DNA of 64,000 nucleotides from Larimichthys crocea. Taxonomy: Eukaryota > Chordata > Actinopteri > Sciaenidae. Each line of letters starts with the position of its first letter. Positions within the stretch are counted from its first letter, which is position 1. The notes beneath the pieces were generated by a model. It searched no databases and was not told the origin of the DNA. It was given only the letters and a program-made list of their open reading frames with translations. The translations under genes and the position numbers were made by a program. Shown in pieces: positions 12,163 to 25,045 of the stretch. The stretch covers positions 10,398,954 through 10,462,953 of the forward strand of contig NC_040027.1 in NCBI RefSeq assembly GCF_000972845.2, in the 5' to 3' direction.

Positions 12163-12197
<35 letters not shown>
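12163..12197. repeat. (CA)17 microsatellite
   Basis: Pure 35-bp CA run. Confidence 0.97.
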
Positions 12198-12202
<5 letters not shown>

Positions 12203-12943
12203 GAGTGACATGCTAATACGCACAGCTAACTTTCCCAGGCTCCACCTCAGGGAGCACACATCATCCAAATGGCTGCTATGGAGCTGTGATTTTTAGCAGA
12301 ACAGCTTTTTTTTTTTTCTCTTTTACCGAGCCCCCTATTTTTAGAGATGGCTGAAATTATTACCCCCTCCCCTTCACCCCACACTCACTCTTCATTTTCC
12401 TCCCCCCCTTCCTTCCCCGCACTCCTTTCTCCTGTTGTGTTTTGACCAAAAAAGTCAGAGACTGCAGTGTTTTTCCTCGTCAGACACAGGCTGTCTGGAC
12501 GTCGAGTCGAAAGACAGACGGGGCTATATTTACAGTCTGACTTCACCCTCCGAACGCACACAGAGACACGCGCACGCGCTGTTGTAACATGGTCATGGGG
12601 ATGACGCAGAGACGACCGCGCCTCGCCGTTGTCTGTTTCACTCTGACCATGTTGTGTTGGCCCGGGGCCTCGCAGCAGTGGTCAACCTCAGAGGATGCTC
12701 CCTTCACAGACAACAGCCTGTTACCCTGAAGAGGTCACAGAGTCTGACAGATGAGGGAGATTTCACTCGATCACAGCGAGTCCAGACTCTTTATTCACAC
12801 ACTGCTGCTGCTGCTCCTGGTGGGTCCCTTAAGTATTTTAAATCAAGACTGTTTCCAAAGGAGAGCCAGCTTAAAGGTACACACTAAGGGTTTTATTCAC
12901 TACACAGTTTGTCCCCGTTTATACCCATATAAAAGAGACGTAA

Positions 12944-13025
12944 ACAGAGCAGATCAATCAATATTCACCTAGATTTTAAGCCTTACAGAGCAGATCAATC
13001 AATATTCACCTAGATTTTAAGCCTT
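12944..13025. repeat. Perfect two-copy 41-bp tandem duplication
   Basis: Bases 12944-12984 are repeated exactly at 12985-13025; each copy begins ACAGAGCAGATCAATC. The absence of any mismatch implies a recent event or an assembly duplication. Confidence 0.98.
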
Positions 13026-13433
13026 TATGTACATTATTAGTTAAATTTTCATGTTTCAATGACTGACTGAAGTTCAGTTTAAAGTAAACAAGGTCCTTTT
13101 GCAACAAGTACAGCTAAAAAAAACTCTCTTTAATGGAAAATACAAAATAATTTGGAGAAAAAATGCTAATTAGCTGCTTATTATATATGAAAAATACATC
13201 TAATCAAGTTCACAACAAGAAATGATCGAAGGGATAGTTCAAAGGAAAATACTGAGAAAATCTTTATTCCAAGTGTTCGGTAACGGTCAACACCACACAC
13301 ACATCTGTGCGTTAAGCAAGGAGCTGGAGCTGAGAGGCAATTAGCTCAGCAACCTGCACTATAGCTGGAGACAGATTGTTTGTTAAACCACAAAGTTTGA
13401 GCTAAAAAATTGTGTTATTAAATTCTGACATCT

Positions 13434-13519
13434 ATCCAGATTCTTGTTTTATTCAATTAAAATCTAAATCACTTTTATCCAGATTCTTGTTTTATTCAAT
13501 TAAAATCTAAATCACTTTT
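13434..13519. repeat. Perfect two-copy 43-bp tandem duplication
   Basis: Bases 13434-13476 are repeated exactly at 13477-13519; each copy begins ATCCAGATTCTTG. It lies only 408 bp from the 41-bp duplication at 12944-13025. Confidence 0.98.
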
Positions 13520-14669
13520 TTTTTAAATCGTGAATTTTCTTTTTGTACAAAATTGTACAACTGAACATGCCACAGAAACATTAAAGGCCCCGTCCTCTCC
13601 CCTTCAGGTGTTTTCACTCATTCTGCCTCCAAACAGGACTTCGTGCTGGACTGACTGATCTCCCTCAGTGGTTTTGTTGCACCTGTTGCAGGTGGAACTT
13701 CTTCCACGTCTATCATTCACTGGGTGACTTTGCTGTCCTCACATGAATCCCTGCAGAACACTGCCCGACTCCGACCTGAGCTGATGTCTAATCACTCCGA
13801 ATAACTAACAACACCCAATACACAGCGAGTTATATATCAGGCCCAGCCCAGCGGGAAGGAATTTCAATGACACGTACGCTCGATAGGTTTGTTTGGAGGG
13901 ATTAGTAAAAGAAACAGAAAAGATGCACCCTTTAGAACTTCTGTCAAAAAATTTCTCTTTCTCGGAGTGATCGACCTGAACAACTGAGCTTTGTTTAGGC
14001 GGCTAGAAAGCAAAAGTTGGCCCGACTGTCTTTACACTGTTGTTTCTGAATAAACCTCAGAGGCACTGAAGAATAAAAACTGTGTTTTTAGTGCGAAAGA
14101 ATGAAAACTTGTTGGCACGTTTCAGATGATTAACGAGCAGATTTTGGTGAAAAACTGTATCCCAAAGCGTTATTCGCTACATGTGTAACGGACAGAGTCA
14201 GATAACACCACGCGCGGTTGATTGTCGGCGTTTTAATCGGCGTCTCGTCCTTCAACACCTCACTATTGTTCTTTTCTAAACAAACCACTGTTCCTGCTGT
14301 TGGATACATATCAAACATTATTATGATAACATTAGTATCTTTAGATATGTACGCATGAGCGGTTTAGTGATGCTTTCAACGTTTCAACATTCCTCCGTCT
14401 AAAAAAACTAAATGTTCACGCAATAATCAATAATCAAGCCGGCACGCATTCCTTCGATATTATCAGTGTGTTTGTTCATCTAAACATAGGCACATGCACG
14501 GGGAAGTCCACAAATTCATTCACACACACACATACATACACACACACACATGAACTTGACTGTGACCTCTGGCTCTATGAACAGTGAGTCCTCAGTAAAC
14601 AATCTTTCCATGTTTTCACCAGAGGAAGGGAAGGGGTCCCATAAAGACTGTCATTCACTATTTAACCCT

Positions 14670-14672
<3 letters not shown>

Positions 14673-14713
<41 letters not shown>
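14673..14713. repeat. (AC)20 microsatellite
   Basis: Pure 41-bp AC run. A second 25-bp AC run lies at 14876-14900 in the same orientation. Their translations create spurious open frames (HTHT or CVCV) on both strands. Confidence 0.97.
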
Positions 14714-14716
<3 letters not shown>

Positions 14717-14875
14717 TGGGCCCGGCTCCATGCAAAGTGGACAGAGCTGCTGATTCTTGGAGCTCGGCGATAGCGTCATTTTTACACCGTGAGAACATGA
14801 GAAACACATTTCTCAAAGGAGCCTTCTCATTTGCTGTGGGTGTGTTACCATTTTTGGGGGAAAGGGGGGACAGGA

Positions 14876-14900
14876 ACACACACACACACACACACACACA
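14876..14900. repeat. (AC)12 microsatellite
   Basis: Pure 25-bp AC run, 162 bp from the 41-bp AC run at 14673-14713. Confidence 0.97.
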
Positions 14901-15582
14901 GGCACCAGTTAAGATGCTTAAATATAGCAGCTACATGTTAATCTGTCATAGCTGGGTTATGAATAGCGGCTAAACAGGATGTGAAAGGTGTTTAAAATAG
15001 TCGCTTCAGTTTTTTGGGACTTTATTTGACTTACTGTAACCGAGTATCACACACGCACACACACACACATCCTCGGCTGTCAGAGAGAGAGAGTATCAAT
15101 AGCAGAAAGGACGAGTGATGCTGGGCCAGAAAAGCACTTTATTTATTTTGCCTTCTTTGAACAGGCAGGAAGAAAAACAAACATCAGCGGGAGGAGGAGA
15201 GCGTCGTGAGCGCTGCCTCTCGACTTAACGGACTCCCTGTCTGTTTAGATTTACTCATATACTATATCTCTCACCGAGCCGACCACAAACCGCCCGCACA
15301 ACGTGACACCACAGCACAGAGAAATCTGCAGTGAGTGATGGAGCGCATCCAGAAGGCTGCCAGTATGACAAACATTTCCAAAAGGGGGAATAGCACACAG
15401 CGTGCGTCTTTGAAATCTTTAGAAACATTTGATGTAAGTCACAACTTTATTATCCGAACAGCTGACCGCTGTTCTGTGCCAGGATCCCCAGTCTGCCTTT
15501 CCAAACTTGGGGCACGCTGACCGCCATCTACTGTAGGTAACAAACTGACAATGCATAAGCGCCTCATAAAACGTCCTATATC

Positions 15583-15682
15583 GTCATTTATCAAGGAAAA
15601 TGCCAAACTTTCTCTGCAGCCTCTCACACGTGAGGATTTGCTGTTTCTCTCTTTTACATTGGACTGTTGGTTGGACAGAAAT
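15583..15682 (+). repeat. Degraded copy of the same teleost repeat as 4663-4875, middle portion
   Basis: It contains the family's internal motifs in order: AAAATGCCAAAC, CTCACACGTGAGGATTTGCT, then a short T-rich segment and GGACTGTTGGTTGGACAG. Recognition is from recalled consensus. Confidence 0.6.
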
Positions 15683-16869
15683 ACATCAGGCAGGAGTTTC
15701 TGATTTTACAGCTTTGTTTTTATGAATTCTCTTTGACAACAAAGTTCATTTTAATTTCCTTATTTTTTGCTCAAACCTCATCTAACATCTGTTTAGGTTA
15801 GTATAATCGGTCAGTCAGTGTTTTATAAATCAACTCGGACTACAAATAGATTGCTTTGAAACCCGGACAGTCGATTCCCAGCTGGAAGCAAAGAACTAGC
15901 AGGTTTTCCATGACCTGAAATGTGAACCGAAGTAGCTGTGTCATACTCTACAGGTCTCTGTGTATTATGTAACATCCTCCATTGATGACGCATCCTTAAC
16001 TACGACAGTAAACACTGGACTGGTTCACTAGATAACACCAAGAATCTTGGATGGGACCAGTTGAAGACTGGAAAAAGACAGACAGAAAAAAAGCTCAGAA
16101 GATAATACGCCTAACTCAGAGTTGGTTGAACTTTGTATCCCATCATCTCTCCTGACCTTAATGCAAGAGGGACGGAGTAGGCGGAGGGTGTTTTTTTTTT
16201 TCTTCCTCGACAGGGAGGATGGTACCCCCGCTGAAATCGAGCCCCTGAGTATGTGTGAAGTGGAGATAACGCCATACACAGCACAGGAAGCAAACTATAC
16301 ACATGTTTCGTTATCTTGATTGGCTGTAACGCCAACGTCTGATAGTGGGAGATAGATGCAGTTTGAACTGTGGGAGCTGTAATATTTTTAGTCTTTCCAC
16401 GAAATCTGAAAAGAGATATGCCATGGGAAAACGGAATCAGACAGACCAGATGAAGAGATGAGCAATGGCTGTTTGTTTGTAGAACAAAAAAGGGGAGAAA
16501 GGAAAGAGTGCGGAGGGTTAGAGATTCACTGCAAGTAAAAATTTTTTTTAAAAAGTGAGAGAGTCACACTTTTTCCCTAGCAGAAGGTTTAAGTGAGAAA
16601 CCAGAAGCGGTGAAGACAGTAAGGGGGCGCAGAGTAAATTGTACGAGTGTCAGTCCAAACTATCTTGATGGGAATTGAATTTCCAGACGTCCTCGACCTC
16701 GGCTTAAGTTTGAACTTTGACTCGGAGACACATGACCTCTGACCTGGGGGCTGAAACCAGGAGCAGCACCGCTAAAGGAAGACTCCGTTTACACTGTAAA
16801 TGCTCATAAAGGCTCCGGTGCTTTTAGTCCGTCTGTCACTCAGAACAATGCCTGCTTTTCTCTTCACAG

Positions 16870-16870
<1 letters not shown>

Positions 16871-16910
<40 letters not shown>
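16871..16910. repeat. (TG)20 microsatellite
   Basis: Pure 40-bp TG run. Confidence 0.97.
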
Positions 16911-16911
<1 letters not shown>

Positions 16912-16999
16912 TTAAAGCAGCTCAACTTGAACCTCACTCCGCCTCCGTTCTCCAACTGCAGGTGGAGGAGTAACTCCTCCCCCGGCCTGTAAGCTTTAA

Positions 17000-17240
17000 C
17001 GGCATTTAACGGCTCTTCTGGTTTCTCACTTAATTGTTTTCAAATTTGCTATTTTAATGATTTTAAATGACATTCTGATGTTTTTAATTACATTTTCTTC
17101 TCTTTTTAATTTTTTTTATTTCTATTGCTATTGCTTGTCTTAATGTCAAATGTCTTTCCTTGCCTCTGTAAAGCACTATGAATTGCCTTGTGTACGAATT
17201 GTGCTATACAAATAAACTTGCCTTGCCTTGCCTTGCCTAT
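17000..17240 (+). mobile_element. Probable LINE or SINE 3' end with CTTGC microsatellite tail
   Basis: The stretch ends TGTAAAGCACTATGAATTGC, then GTGCTATACAAATAAACTTG, then four to five CTTGC units (17217-17238). A GTAAAGCAC ... GTGCTATACAAATAAA segment followed by a short tandem tail is a typical 3' terminus of teleost non-LTR elements. The AT-rich sequence upstream probably belongs to the same element, but the 5' end is not definable. No reverse transcriptase frame is present. Confidence 0.6.
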
Positions 17241-20040
17241 CAAAGCTGTTGGTGTATTTATGGAAGAGCTGACGTCCGAATGAGGGGCCATGTTGGATTG
17301 ATTAGGCAGCCAGAGCAAAAATCATTTGACACCAACAGTTTGGGGGGCAGGTCTTCCACGGGGACATCATGGTTTTTTTTTTCTTGTTTTGACCGTCAGC
17401 AGTGCAGGACTGTGACAAAAACTTGAATCAGAGCTGACACGCAACAAAGATTCTTGCCAGATGTGGCATGCTTTTGGTGTTTTTGAATCGCCGTGTCTCA
17501 GAGTAGAGAGCAAAGGACAGCGAGCAGACTGTAGTCAGGGCAGTGTTGACCAATCTCATGTGAGCTTGGCTTTGGTTGAATGCAGGTAAATGTTGGAATC
17601 CCATTGGCTATCGTGTGATGATACTTCTTTACATCTTGTTTTAAAAGTTGTGGGTTATCAGTTACCAGATATCCACTGGCTACACTGGAGGTCCTGTTGG
17701 GTTCTGATATTGGTGCTTGGATAATATTTCTTTTGTTTTAAAATCAGTTTGGCTCATTTGGTTATTTTCCATTTCGGATCACGTCCAGCATTTCTGGACC
17801 AAACCAAACGTTTGACTCAGCAGTCTTAGCAAGAAGTTCCTGAATATATTGAAACCATTGTGTGGACATCTTCAGCTCCTCAGATCATTCCAATTCAGCA
17901 AACTACCAATAATTCTTGTTTTCTTGTTGGACAGACACGGTCAAGAAAACTGATGAAATCCAGCGTCTGTCTGTCAGAGCCAAACTCCGTTCCATGTGTT
18001 AGCCGGGGGCTTGTGGATCCTTTATGTCAGACTTGTCTCCGTCGGAATTAAGTTCATATTGTACAATTTTGCAGCACACAATTCAAGTCTAACATCAATG
18101 TTCAGTGCCAACGAAGGAAGTGGTGTATCCCTCTTTGCAGACAGTATTGTTGGTGGGGGGGGATGTCGGATTGGTAAACAGGAATGAAGAAAGCACAAAC
18201 TGTTTGTTTTTTGTCTGATCCGACAACAATGACATAGAAAAGTGATTTTACTTTAAACCATAAGGTAATTTTAGTTAATCTTAACCAAACGATTGCCACG
18301 CTGCAGTCGCTGTATTCAGATATCGAAGGGATGAACAAACAAAACGGCACTGATCGCTCAAAAACTGAGCAGAAAAATCTGTTTCACAGATTTGTCCGAT
18401 ACCAAAAGCTGTCTCACCTTCTCTTCATATGCTGAGACAACAATGATAAAGCACTGGGTGACACAGGCAGAGAGGTGAGGGCTGTGAGGTGGTCTGGGAT
18501 CTTTGGGGACAGCTGGGAAAGTGCGCATTCATCATTTTTACAAAAAACACGAAATGGGCACAACATAATATTTTAAAAACAGATAAAATCCCCTTCCATC
18601 CTCTTTATCTCTCTTTAAAGTGGCTATTGATTCATTATCGTTATCTGACGACCGCAGCAGGAGCAAAGGGAGCCATGAAACACACACACACACATACACA
18701 CAGTCACCATTTCCTGAAAGTTTCCTGTGGGAATTTATTTTCAAAATCAGCTATCTGCAAACACCTGCTGCTGCTGCCGCCAGCCTCATCCCCCCGGCTT
18801 CTGTAACGTCATTAAAACATCATCGTTTAATAGAGAAATCATAAAGGAAGTGAGCGCTGGGCTAATGGATTAAAAACACGGTGATGTGGAAGGACAGAAA
18901 AACAAGTTGTCGAGCGGAGACGAGATTAAAAAGATAAACGGCAGGATTTATCTGCAAGCGTCAAGACGAACCACACCTGGGAAATTTTATCTGCTGTGAA
19001 CATTTGATATCGGGAAGTTATAAATTCTTAAAAGCATGTTTCAGTTGAGCTGTGACACCGAATTTGAATATCATGACAGTTTTGAAGGATTACGCCAGAG
19101 TAAACACACGTGTGCATTTTTTGCCGGCAGTTTGACTTGAATGTTGATTATTAAACTGTATTATTTGATTATTATTTGGTTTTACAGTTTAAACGGACTA
19201 ATTATTTTGTGCCTATTCAATTTTCAGTCTTTTTTCTTGTGTCTTAATTTTAGTCCAACAAACAAACTTCTTTTGCATAGCTTCTAATCAGATGTGAGAT
19301 TATCTTTTTGTTTCTCAATCATGATCGATTATTTCAAAATAAAAGGTCATTAATGTTGTTGAAGATGAACTGTATTATCTTAACAAAATGATCAGTCATT
19401 AGACGACCTTCAACCAGGCAGAATGACCTCACATATCTATGACCTGCCGACGGTCTTCCCCTCCGGGCCTCTTCTGATGAGGCGATAGGCAAAGAAGGTG
19501 CATAAACAGCTTTTATTTATATGTTTTACCCACTGCTGCGGCTGAAAAATTTGTATTTTCTGCCATGATGCAAACTTATATCAAAGTGAGGAGCTTGGAA
19601 TTGATTGACAAGCAGGTAAACCACATTATAGTGCCATCGTTTTGATCTGATGACAGCTCAATTATACATTCTACATGTATGTATGTATATATATATAATA
19701 ATTTTTTTTTCTTGGAGTTTTTTATCCTATAATTTTGTCAGGTTGGTCTTGAAATAAACAGAAATGTATGATTTTCTCTTCACTAACATGGCTTAGGAAA
19801 GGCTTTGATACCCACGAGCACACAGCTCAATAAACATTACTCAACTGCCTTGTACACGCACACGCACACGCACACACACACACTTGTGTTATCAGCGGGG
19901 AGACCAGATCAGATGAGAGCGGCATCCCTGTTGATACTGAGGCGATAACATCAGAACATTAACAAGAAACTCAAGGCCAAATGGCAGTGAAAAGGACAAG
20001 GCAATTACCAGTGACATCAAAACAAAAACATTCATGTATG
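17241..20040. other. Intron block: no gene seen
   Basis: AT-rich intronic sequence with a few short CA runs (near 18680 and 19858) and a short TATG/TA stretch at about 19679-19697. No exon, RNA gene or bounded element was recognised. Confidence 0.6.
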
Positions 20041-20070
20041 ATCACACACACACACACACACCTTAAACAG

Positions 20071-20114
20071 ATACACACACACACATCTCTGATCAGAGGT
20101 GTGTGTGTGTGTGT
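20071..20114. repeat. 44-bp near-perfect palindrome (AC)n-CTCTGATCAGAG-(GT)n
   Basis: The core CTCTGATCAGAG (20087-20098) is a perfect 12-bp palindrome centred on TGATCA. Left of it runs an AC repeat, right of it a GT repeat, so pairing extends outward to 20071 and 20114 with only two non-Watson-Crick positions (86/99 and 72/113). This can extrude as a cruciform, and CA/GT DNA also favours Z-DNA. Confidence 0.93.
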
Positions 20115-20255
20115 TTTTTAAATGTTCCTGTAATGTGTCCAACGTGTGAGATAAGACAGGAGTAGTGTAAACAGTAGAGTGTGTGAGAGTGTGCGCGTAT
20201 TGAATGTAATGCCTCCACATGTTGAGCATAGGAAACAGATGCCTCACCCCTGGCT

Positions 20256-20642
20256 GAGAGAGAGAGAGAGAGAGAGAGACGGAGGAGAGATGCGAGCGAG
20301 AGAGAGTGAGGAGTAGAGAGAGAGGAGAGAGAGCTCGATGAGGATGGAGAGAGAGAGAGAGAAGAGGAGACGAGAAGAGAAGGAAGGAGATTAAAGCGGA
20401 GAGAGAGAGAGGAGAGGGGGTATCAGAAGAGTAGAGAGAGGAGAGGAGAGAGAGAGGAGAGAGAGGAGAGAGAAGGAGAGAGGAGAGAGAGAGGAGGAGA
20501 GAGGAGGGAGAGAGTGAGAGGAGAGAGAGAGAGGAGAGAGAGAGGGAGAGGAGAGAGGAGAAAGGAGAGAAGAGAGAGAGAGGAGAGAGAGAGAGGGAGA
20601 CGAGGAGAGGAGAGGAGAAGAGAGCGAGAGAGAGGGCGGAGG

Positions 20643-20686
<44 letters not shown>
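20256..20686 (+). repeat. 431-bp polypurine (GA/GGA)n tract
   Basis: The plus strand is almost entirely G and A, mostly GA, GGA and AGGAG units, with only scattered pyrimidines concentrated in the first 160 bp. The final part is a pure (GA)n run. Such mirror-symmetric polypurine DNA can form H-DNA triplex. In gmds pre-mRNA (minus strand) it is a polypyrimidine CU tract of the kind bound by PTB. The long Ser/Leu-rich frame on the minus strand and the Arg/Glu-rich frame on the plus strand are artefacts of this composition. Confidence 0.97.
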
Positions 20687-20687
<1 letters not shown>

Positions 20688-23397
20688 TTGTGTTTGTATT
20701 GAAGCTTTTCAGCAGGGACTCTGCAGTCTTGTGGCTGTTGTTCCACATTGTTCCACATTCAGACACCCAGAGGGGTAACACGGATAATAAAGCAGTGGTG
20801 AAGTTCGGCCATTTTCGCTGGTTCGTGCTGACCTCTGCAAATTCTTCACATATGGCGATCTGTGTGCCAAAAGGTTCTCGGGAGAGAGGTTCCCATACGT
20901 CTGCACTTTTACCCGGTGAAATACGCTCAGGAAAACTAAAATGGTACAGTAGCTGTGTGGAGTTAACTTATAACGGCTCCAGCTGACAGACGAGACCTCT
21001 GCGTGACCCCACGAGTCAATAAAATCTAACCTGACTGCTCCAGATGGTTTGTGACGCAGAACCGAATCTTCGTTGGAAGCAGACACACACACACGAGTGA
21101 CGTCACGCGTAGGTTTTCGAAGCTGAAAATATGTTGGATGTACCGCTTCTTCCGCCTCCCGGTTAGTCTAAATATCTGCAGAGATGTCGATCATCAGCGG
21201 ACTTGAGGCGGGCCTGAGTGCTCGGATAAGCCATCTGTAGCGACACTCACCTGTTCTGTTAATTATGTGCAGCTTTAAACCTTTATATGATTCAACAGGT
21301 GAGACCAAAAGTAGTTTTAGTAGTTTCTCCGGCCTGTCTCAAGTGGCCGCTCGAGGAATTACAGGTTTTAGCACTTCCGCATTGGCTTCATTTTCCAGTG
21401 CCGGAAGTTGATGCTCGACTCAAACGCACCTTTTCCACCCAGAGAAGCCTTCAGTGCCGTTCTTTGGTCTTCTTTCAGTTAAGAAATGCTCTCCAGTTCA
21501 GATACAACTCATCAACAACAGCATCGACACTAACTTCTTGCATCCATCACCATCACACACCTGTAGCTCATGCTGTAGCTGTCAGTAATTCCTCATGAGA
21601 CACTGACTGCTCCAAACCAGCGTGGTTTGAAGATGGATTCTCACACGATCTTGTGATCTGCTACCTTAAGATGATACACCTTGCATACTTTCAGGTGGAT
21701 GGATGTCGATCTCATGCTCATAAGCCCCTGACGTCAATCCTTCAACACCTTCAGCGCAGTATTCGGTCCATCCATCTTTTCTCTCCCTCATTCACCTCTC
21801 AAACTTTCTTCACGCCATCTTCTCTCGTTCTACACATCCATTCCCACCGTTGCTGCCCCCCTCCCCACTTTCCTCCCACCAAACTAAATGGATCCATCCC
21901 AGCGACGGTGCCTGAGGGTGCACTAACTCTGCCCCTACACTCCTGCTCCAGCCCTTCCTGTGGAGCTGCAGTGGGAGTCACTAAAGGAAGTCTTCATCTC
22001 AGAGGACAGCCCACTTCCTCCTGAGAAAGCGGGGATGAAGCTGAGGGTTGAGTGTGAGAGAACTAGAGGAACAACAGACCTGTTTGTTGGACGGTGCGTT
22101 CTTCATGGATCCACTTTCGCTTTGTTGAACACAAACCTCATTGGAAGTGTCGCACATTTTGAGCGCGACGCCATCATCAACGTGTTTAATCACTTCGTGG
22201 ATTCATCCTTTTTAGCAAAGCAACCATTTTATTTGGTTTCCTCGTCCTGCTCATTGGAAATATCAACATGTGTTGTATGTGTTACATGATTAACAAACCT
22301 ATTGATTAGTTTGTAGATGCCCAGATCGATCAGCTGCCAATCGTTATTGGCCAGTATTCAGTAATAACATGCGATTGCGAGATCTGCATTAATACTTTTG
22401 AGCCACCGATCAATGACGTTTGTTTACTAGTGGATCTTGACCTCTCCAATGTGGCGTCCGGGCAGAGACAAAGTGACAATGTACAGCGTGATGGTAAAGA
22501 ACAAAAATGGGGATTTATTCATCTCTTATTGTATCATAACTTTAGTGGATCATGACATGTGGGGCATAGAATTAATGTGCAGATTCTCTGGTTCAAATGG
22601 AGGCCAAACTTTTCTATGGATGTCAGTTTTTGAGCCAGTGTTTGCTCTCTTTAGTTTAGGAAAATAGGTGAGATGGAGATGGAGCTGTGGAAATTCACGT
22701 AAAATGACTTGATGAACAAAACTTTCATTACAGTCTAAGAGCGTCAAGGCTTCTTCAATCATTTCCGTTAAAAGAAAGGGACCCTTGAGGGCACAGACCG
22801 GTTTTTAATCTCTGTCCTGAGGGAAGCTTCTGCTTAAAAACCGTGATTTCAAATTTACTGCAAACGCCGCCAAAAAAGAAAAAGGTGAGCGTCTGGGCAG
22901 CAAACAGGTGGGTGGTCATGTGTTCGGTGCATGTGGGTATGTGAATTTTATCCAGGAACCTCATTGTTTCCTCATCACGGTCGAGTACAACTTCTGTCAA
23001 ACTCTCAGTTTTGCCGCATAAATCAGTGGAACCACTTCATATTTCATCTCTCCACTTCTGGCCAAAAGGCCTTGGCATCGGCGGCCATGAATTTCCAGCA
23101 TTTCGGCTGTATGAGCATGCATAAATATTCTGAGTAATGAAAACATGCACCTGCACGCACACACACACACACATTAAAAAACACTGCAGACCAAACCATA
23201 AAGTCAATCCAGCAGTGTGTACAGGGTTAAACAATTCATCTCTGCAAACGGTCTCTGAACAATAGAGCTAGTGTGATCGGAAGTATGTGTTATGAAAAAA
23301 AATAATCTGTCACTCTCGTTCACTTTCTCTTTCACAAACATAAAACACACACACACGCTTTCTGTCTCTGCACCACATGTCATCGTACAAAACGCTC
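20687..23397. other. Intron block: no gene; one repeat fragment
   Basis: Other than the fragment at 21331-21412, no exon, RNA gene or bounded transposon is recognisable. Open frames at 21653-22024 and 21960-22289 have no recognisable domain. Confidence 0.55.
21331..21412 (+). repeat. Fragment of a common teleost interspersed repeat
   Basis: The motifs TCTCAAGTGGCC, CGAGGAATTACAG and AGCACTTCCGCATTGGCTTC match a repeat often found in teleost genomes, and a second, partly overlapping copy is at 50121-50252. Class unknown to me. Recognition is from recalled consensus. Confidence 0.6.
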
Positions 23398-23489
23398 AAA
23401 AAAAAAAAAAAAAAAAAAAAAACGCATCACCGGGACAACTGAAACACTCCTAACTCCGGAGGCAAAAAAAAAAAAAAAAAAAAAAAAAA
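23398..23489 (+). repeat. Twin poly(A) runs
   Basis: A run of 25 A (23398-23422) and another of 26 A (23464-23489) lie 41 bp apart, with a further 16-base A run at 24006-24021. These could be tails of decayed retroelements, but I see no attached element body. Confidence 0.93.
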
Positions 23490-24876
23490 GAAGAAGAAAT
23501 TCACAAGAAACAAAAGCACTTTCTGTCTGCTAGCGACAGTTGGCAGGGAGCGCGATACAGAACAAACGACAGGAGTGTTTTGAATTTCCCCCAGGCACAC
23601 TCGCTGAGACTTAGTGGGAAATATTTTTCCTTCCTATCACACACACAATTGGCCTGAGGGTGTTTCCCTGAATCTAGATATTCAAAGAATCCTTTGTTTT
23701 GATAAGATAACAGTTTAGACTCAGAGGGAGGCAGCAGCCGGAGTGAGGCACAACAATTCCTCTTTATGTATCAGCGAGTGCTGATAAAAGCCCCTCTCGT
23801 GGTGTTTATTATACACAACAACACCAGATTTCCTCGGTATTCCTCCTCAGTTTGTTGGGTTTGTTTTTTTATTACTGGAAATCACCCTTGACTACATCTT
23901 TTCCATTACAGCTCATAACTGGCACTTGCGGCCTTCATTGCCAACACGATCGCAATCATGTTGTTATGTAACGTCAAATCAAAGCCGCTGGCTCACTTCT
24001 ACGTTAAAAAAAAAAAAAAAAGAGTGACAGACATGCTAATCCTCCTATAATTAATGGTCGTTGATGATATTTTTGAACAGTTTAATCTGCCTTTTAAATA
24101 AGAATGTCTAAAACAATACCACTGCTGTTAGAAACTGAGCTTCTCATTGAATGCGACACGTATCAACTGTGTTTGCTGAAGAAATATGAGTCTTTATTTG
24201 GTAGTGGCTTATCCTGACGACATTACAGGTGCACAGAATATTTAAAAAAACCTTTGACAGCCCCAGAAAATCGTTTTTTTTAAATTTGCTTTATTAAATT
24301 ATACACTTGCTTTGCTTTTTTGTTGATGTCGAATTGTAATTATGATAAAAAGGTGGAAAAAATAAGACTTAAAAACTTTCCCTGTTGAGTTTTTGGCCGA
24401 TGGAACAATGGTTTTATGATTAACTTCCCATTTTGCCCATTGTGCAAGCGAGCAGACGGGGAACGCGATCCTCCTTTCTCATGTCGGTTTCACACTATTC
24501 CATTGATAGACAGCCGGTCGTGTTAACTTCCTAATACAGTTAGAGCAGCGATGTGCCAACAAATGTTGTGAAAGAGAGGGCTGGAGGCTAGTAAACAGAA
24601 AAACCTCTGTTCTTCAATAGGAAAGGCAGCTTTTAACAAATTTGTTCTGTCAACAACTCCTGGGAGAAATATCTGGCTCTCTAGCTGCTAAATACTCCAC
24701 CACAAACCTTTGATTCATACAGTAAGGCATTTTAAAAATACAGATTACAGCCTCAAGATTAGTTAGTTTCTTATAAGATTATACTTATTATAGTATTATT
24801 ATTATATTAGCATTGGTGCAATTGTATGTAAGCAGCAATTCAAATTCAAAGGTCAAAGTGGAGCTAATTTTAATTT

Positions 24877-25045
24877 TGCATTATAAGATGATACGATGTT
24901 TTGTATGTTTAATAGTAAACAGTCATTTTAGTGTTGGAGTAAAAAGGAAAAAATATTCCCTCTGAAATGTAGTGCAGTAGAATTAGTAGCATAAAATGGC
25001 AATACTTGAGTAAAGTAAAAGTACTTCAAAATTGTACTCATGAAC
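24877..25045 (+). repeat. Degraded teleost repeat of the CTCTGAAATGTAGTG type
   Basis: Recalled consensus motifs appear in order: CTCTGAAATGTAGTGCAGTA, TAGCATAAAATGGCAATACT, TGAGTAAAGTAAAAGTACTT and AAAATTGTACTCA. This repeat is abundant in percomorph fish; class is unsure. The copy is truncated at its 3' side near 25045. Confidence 0.65.

Larger units (their letters stand above)
11392..15582. other. Intron block: no gene; microsatellites and tandem duplications
   Basis: Besides the CA runs and the 41- and 43-bp duplications listed separately, I see no exon, RNA gene or bounded transposon. 12300-12430 is pyrimidine-rich. Confidence 0.6.

Noticed and set aside
20032..20781. 249-codon minus-strand open frame, Ser/Leu-rich
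   Set aside because: It is the translation of the (GA)n polypurine tract; low complexity with no domain. Other frames over the tract are equally open.
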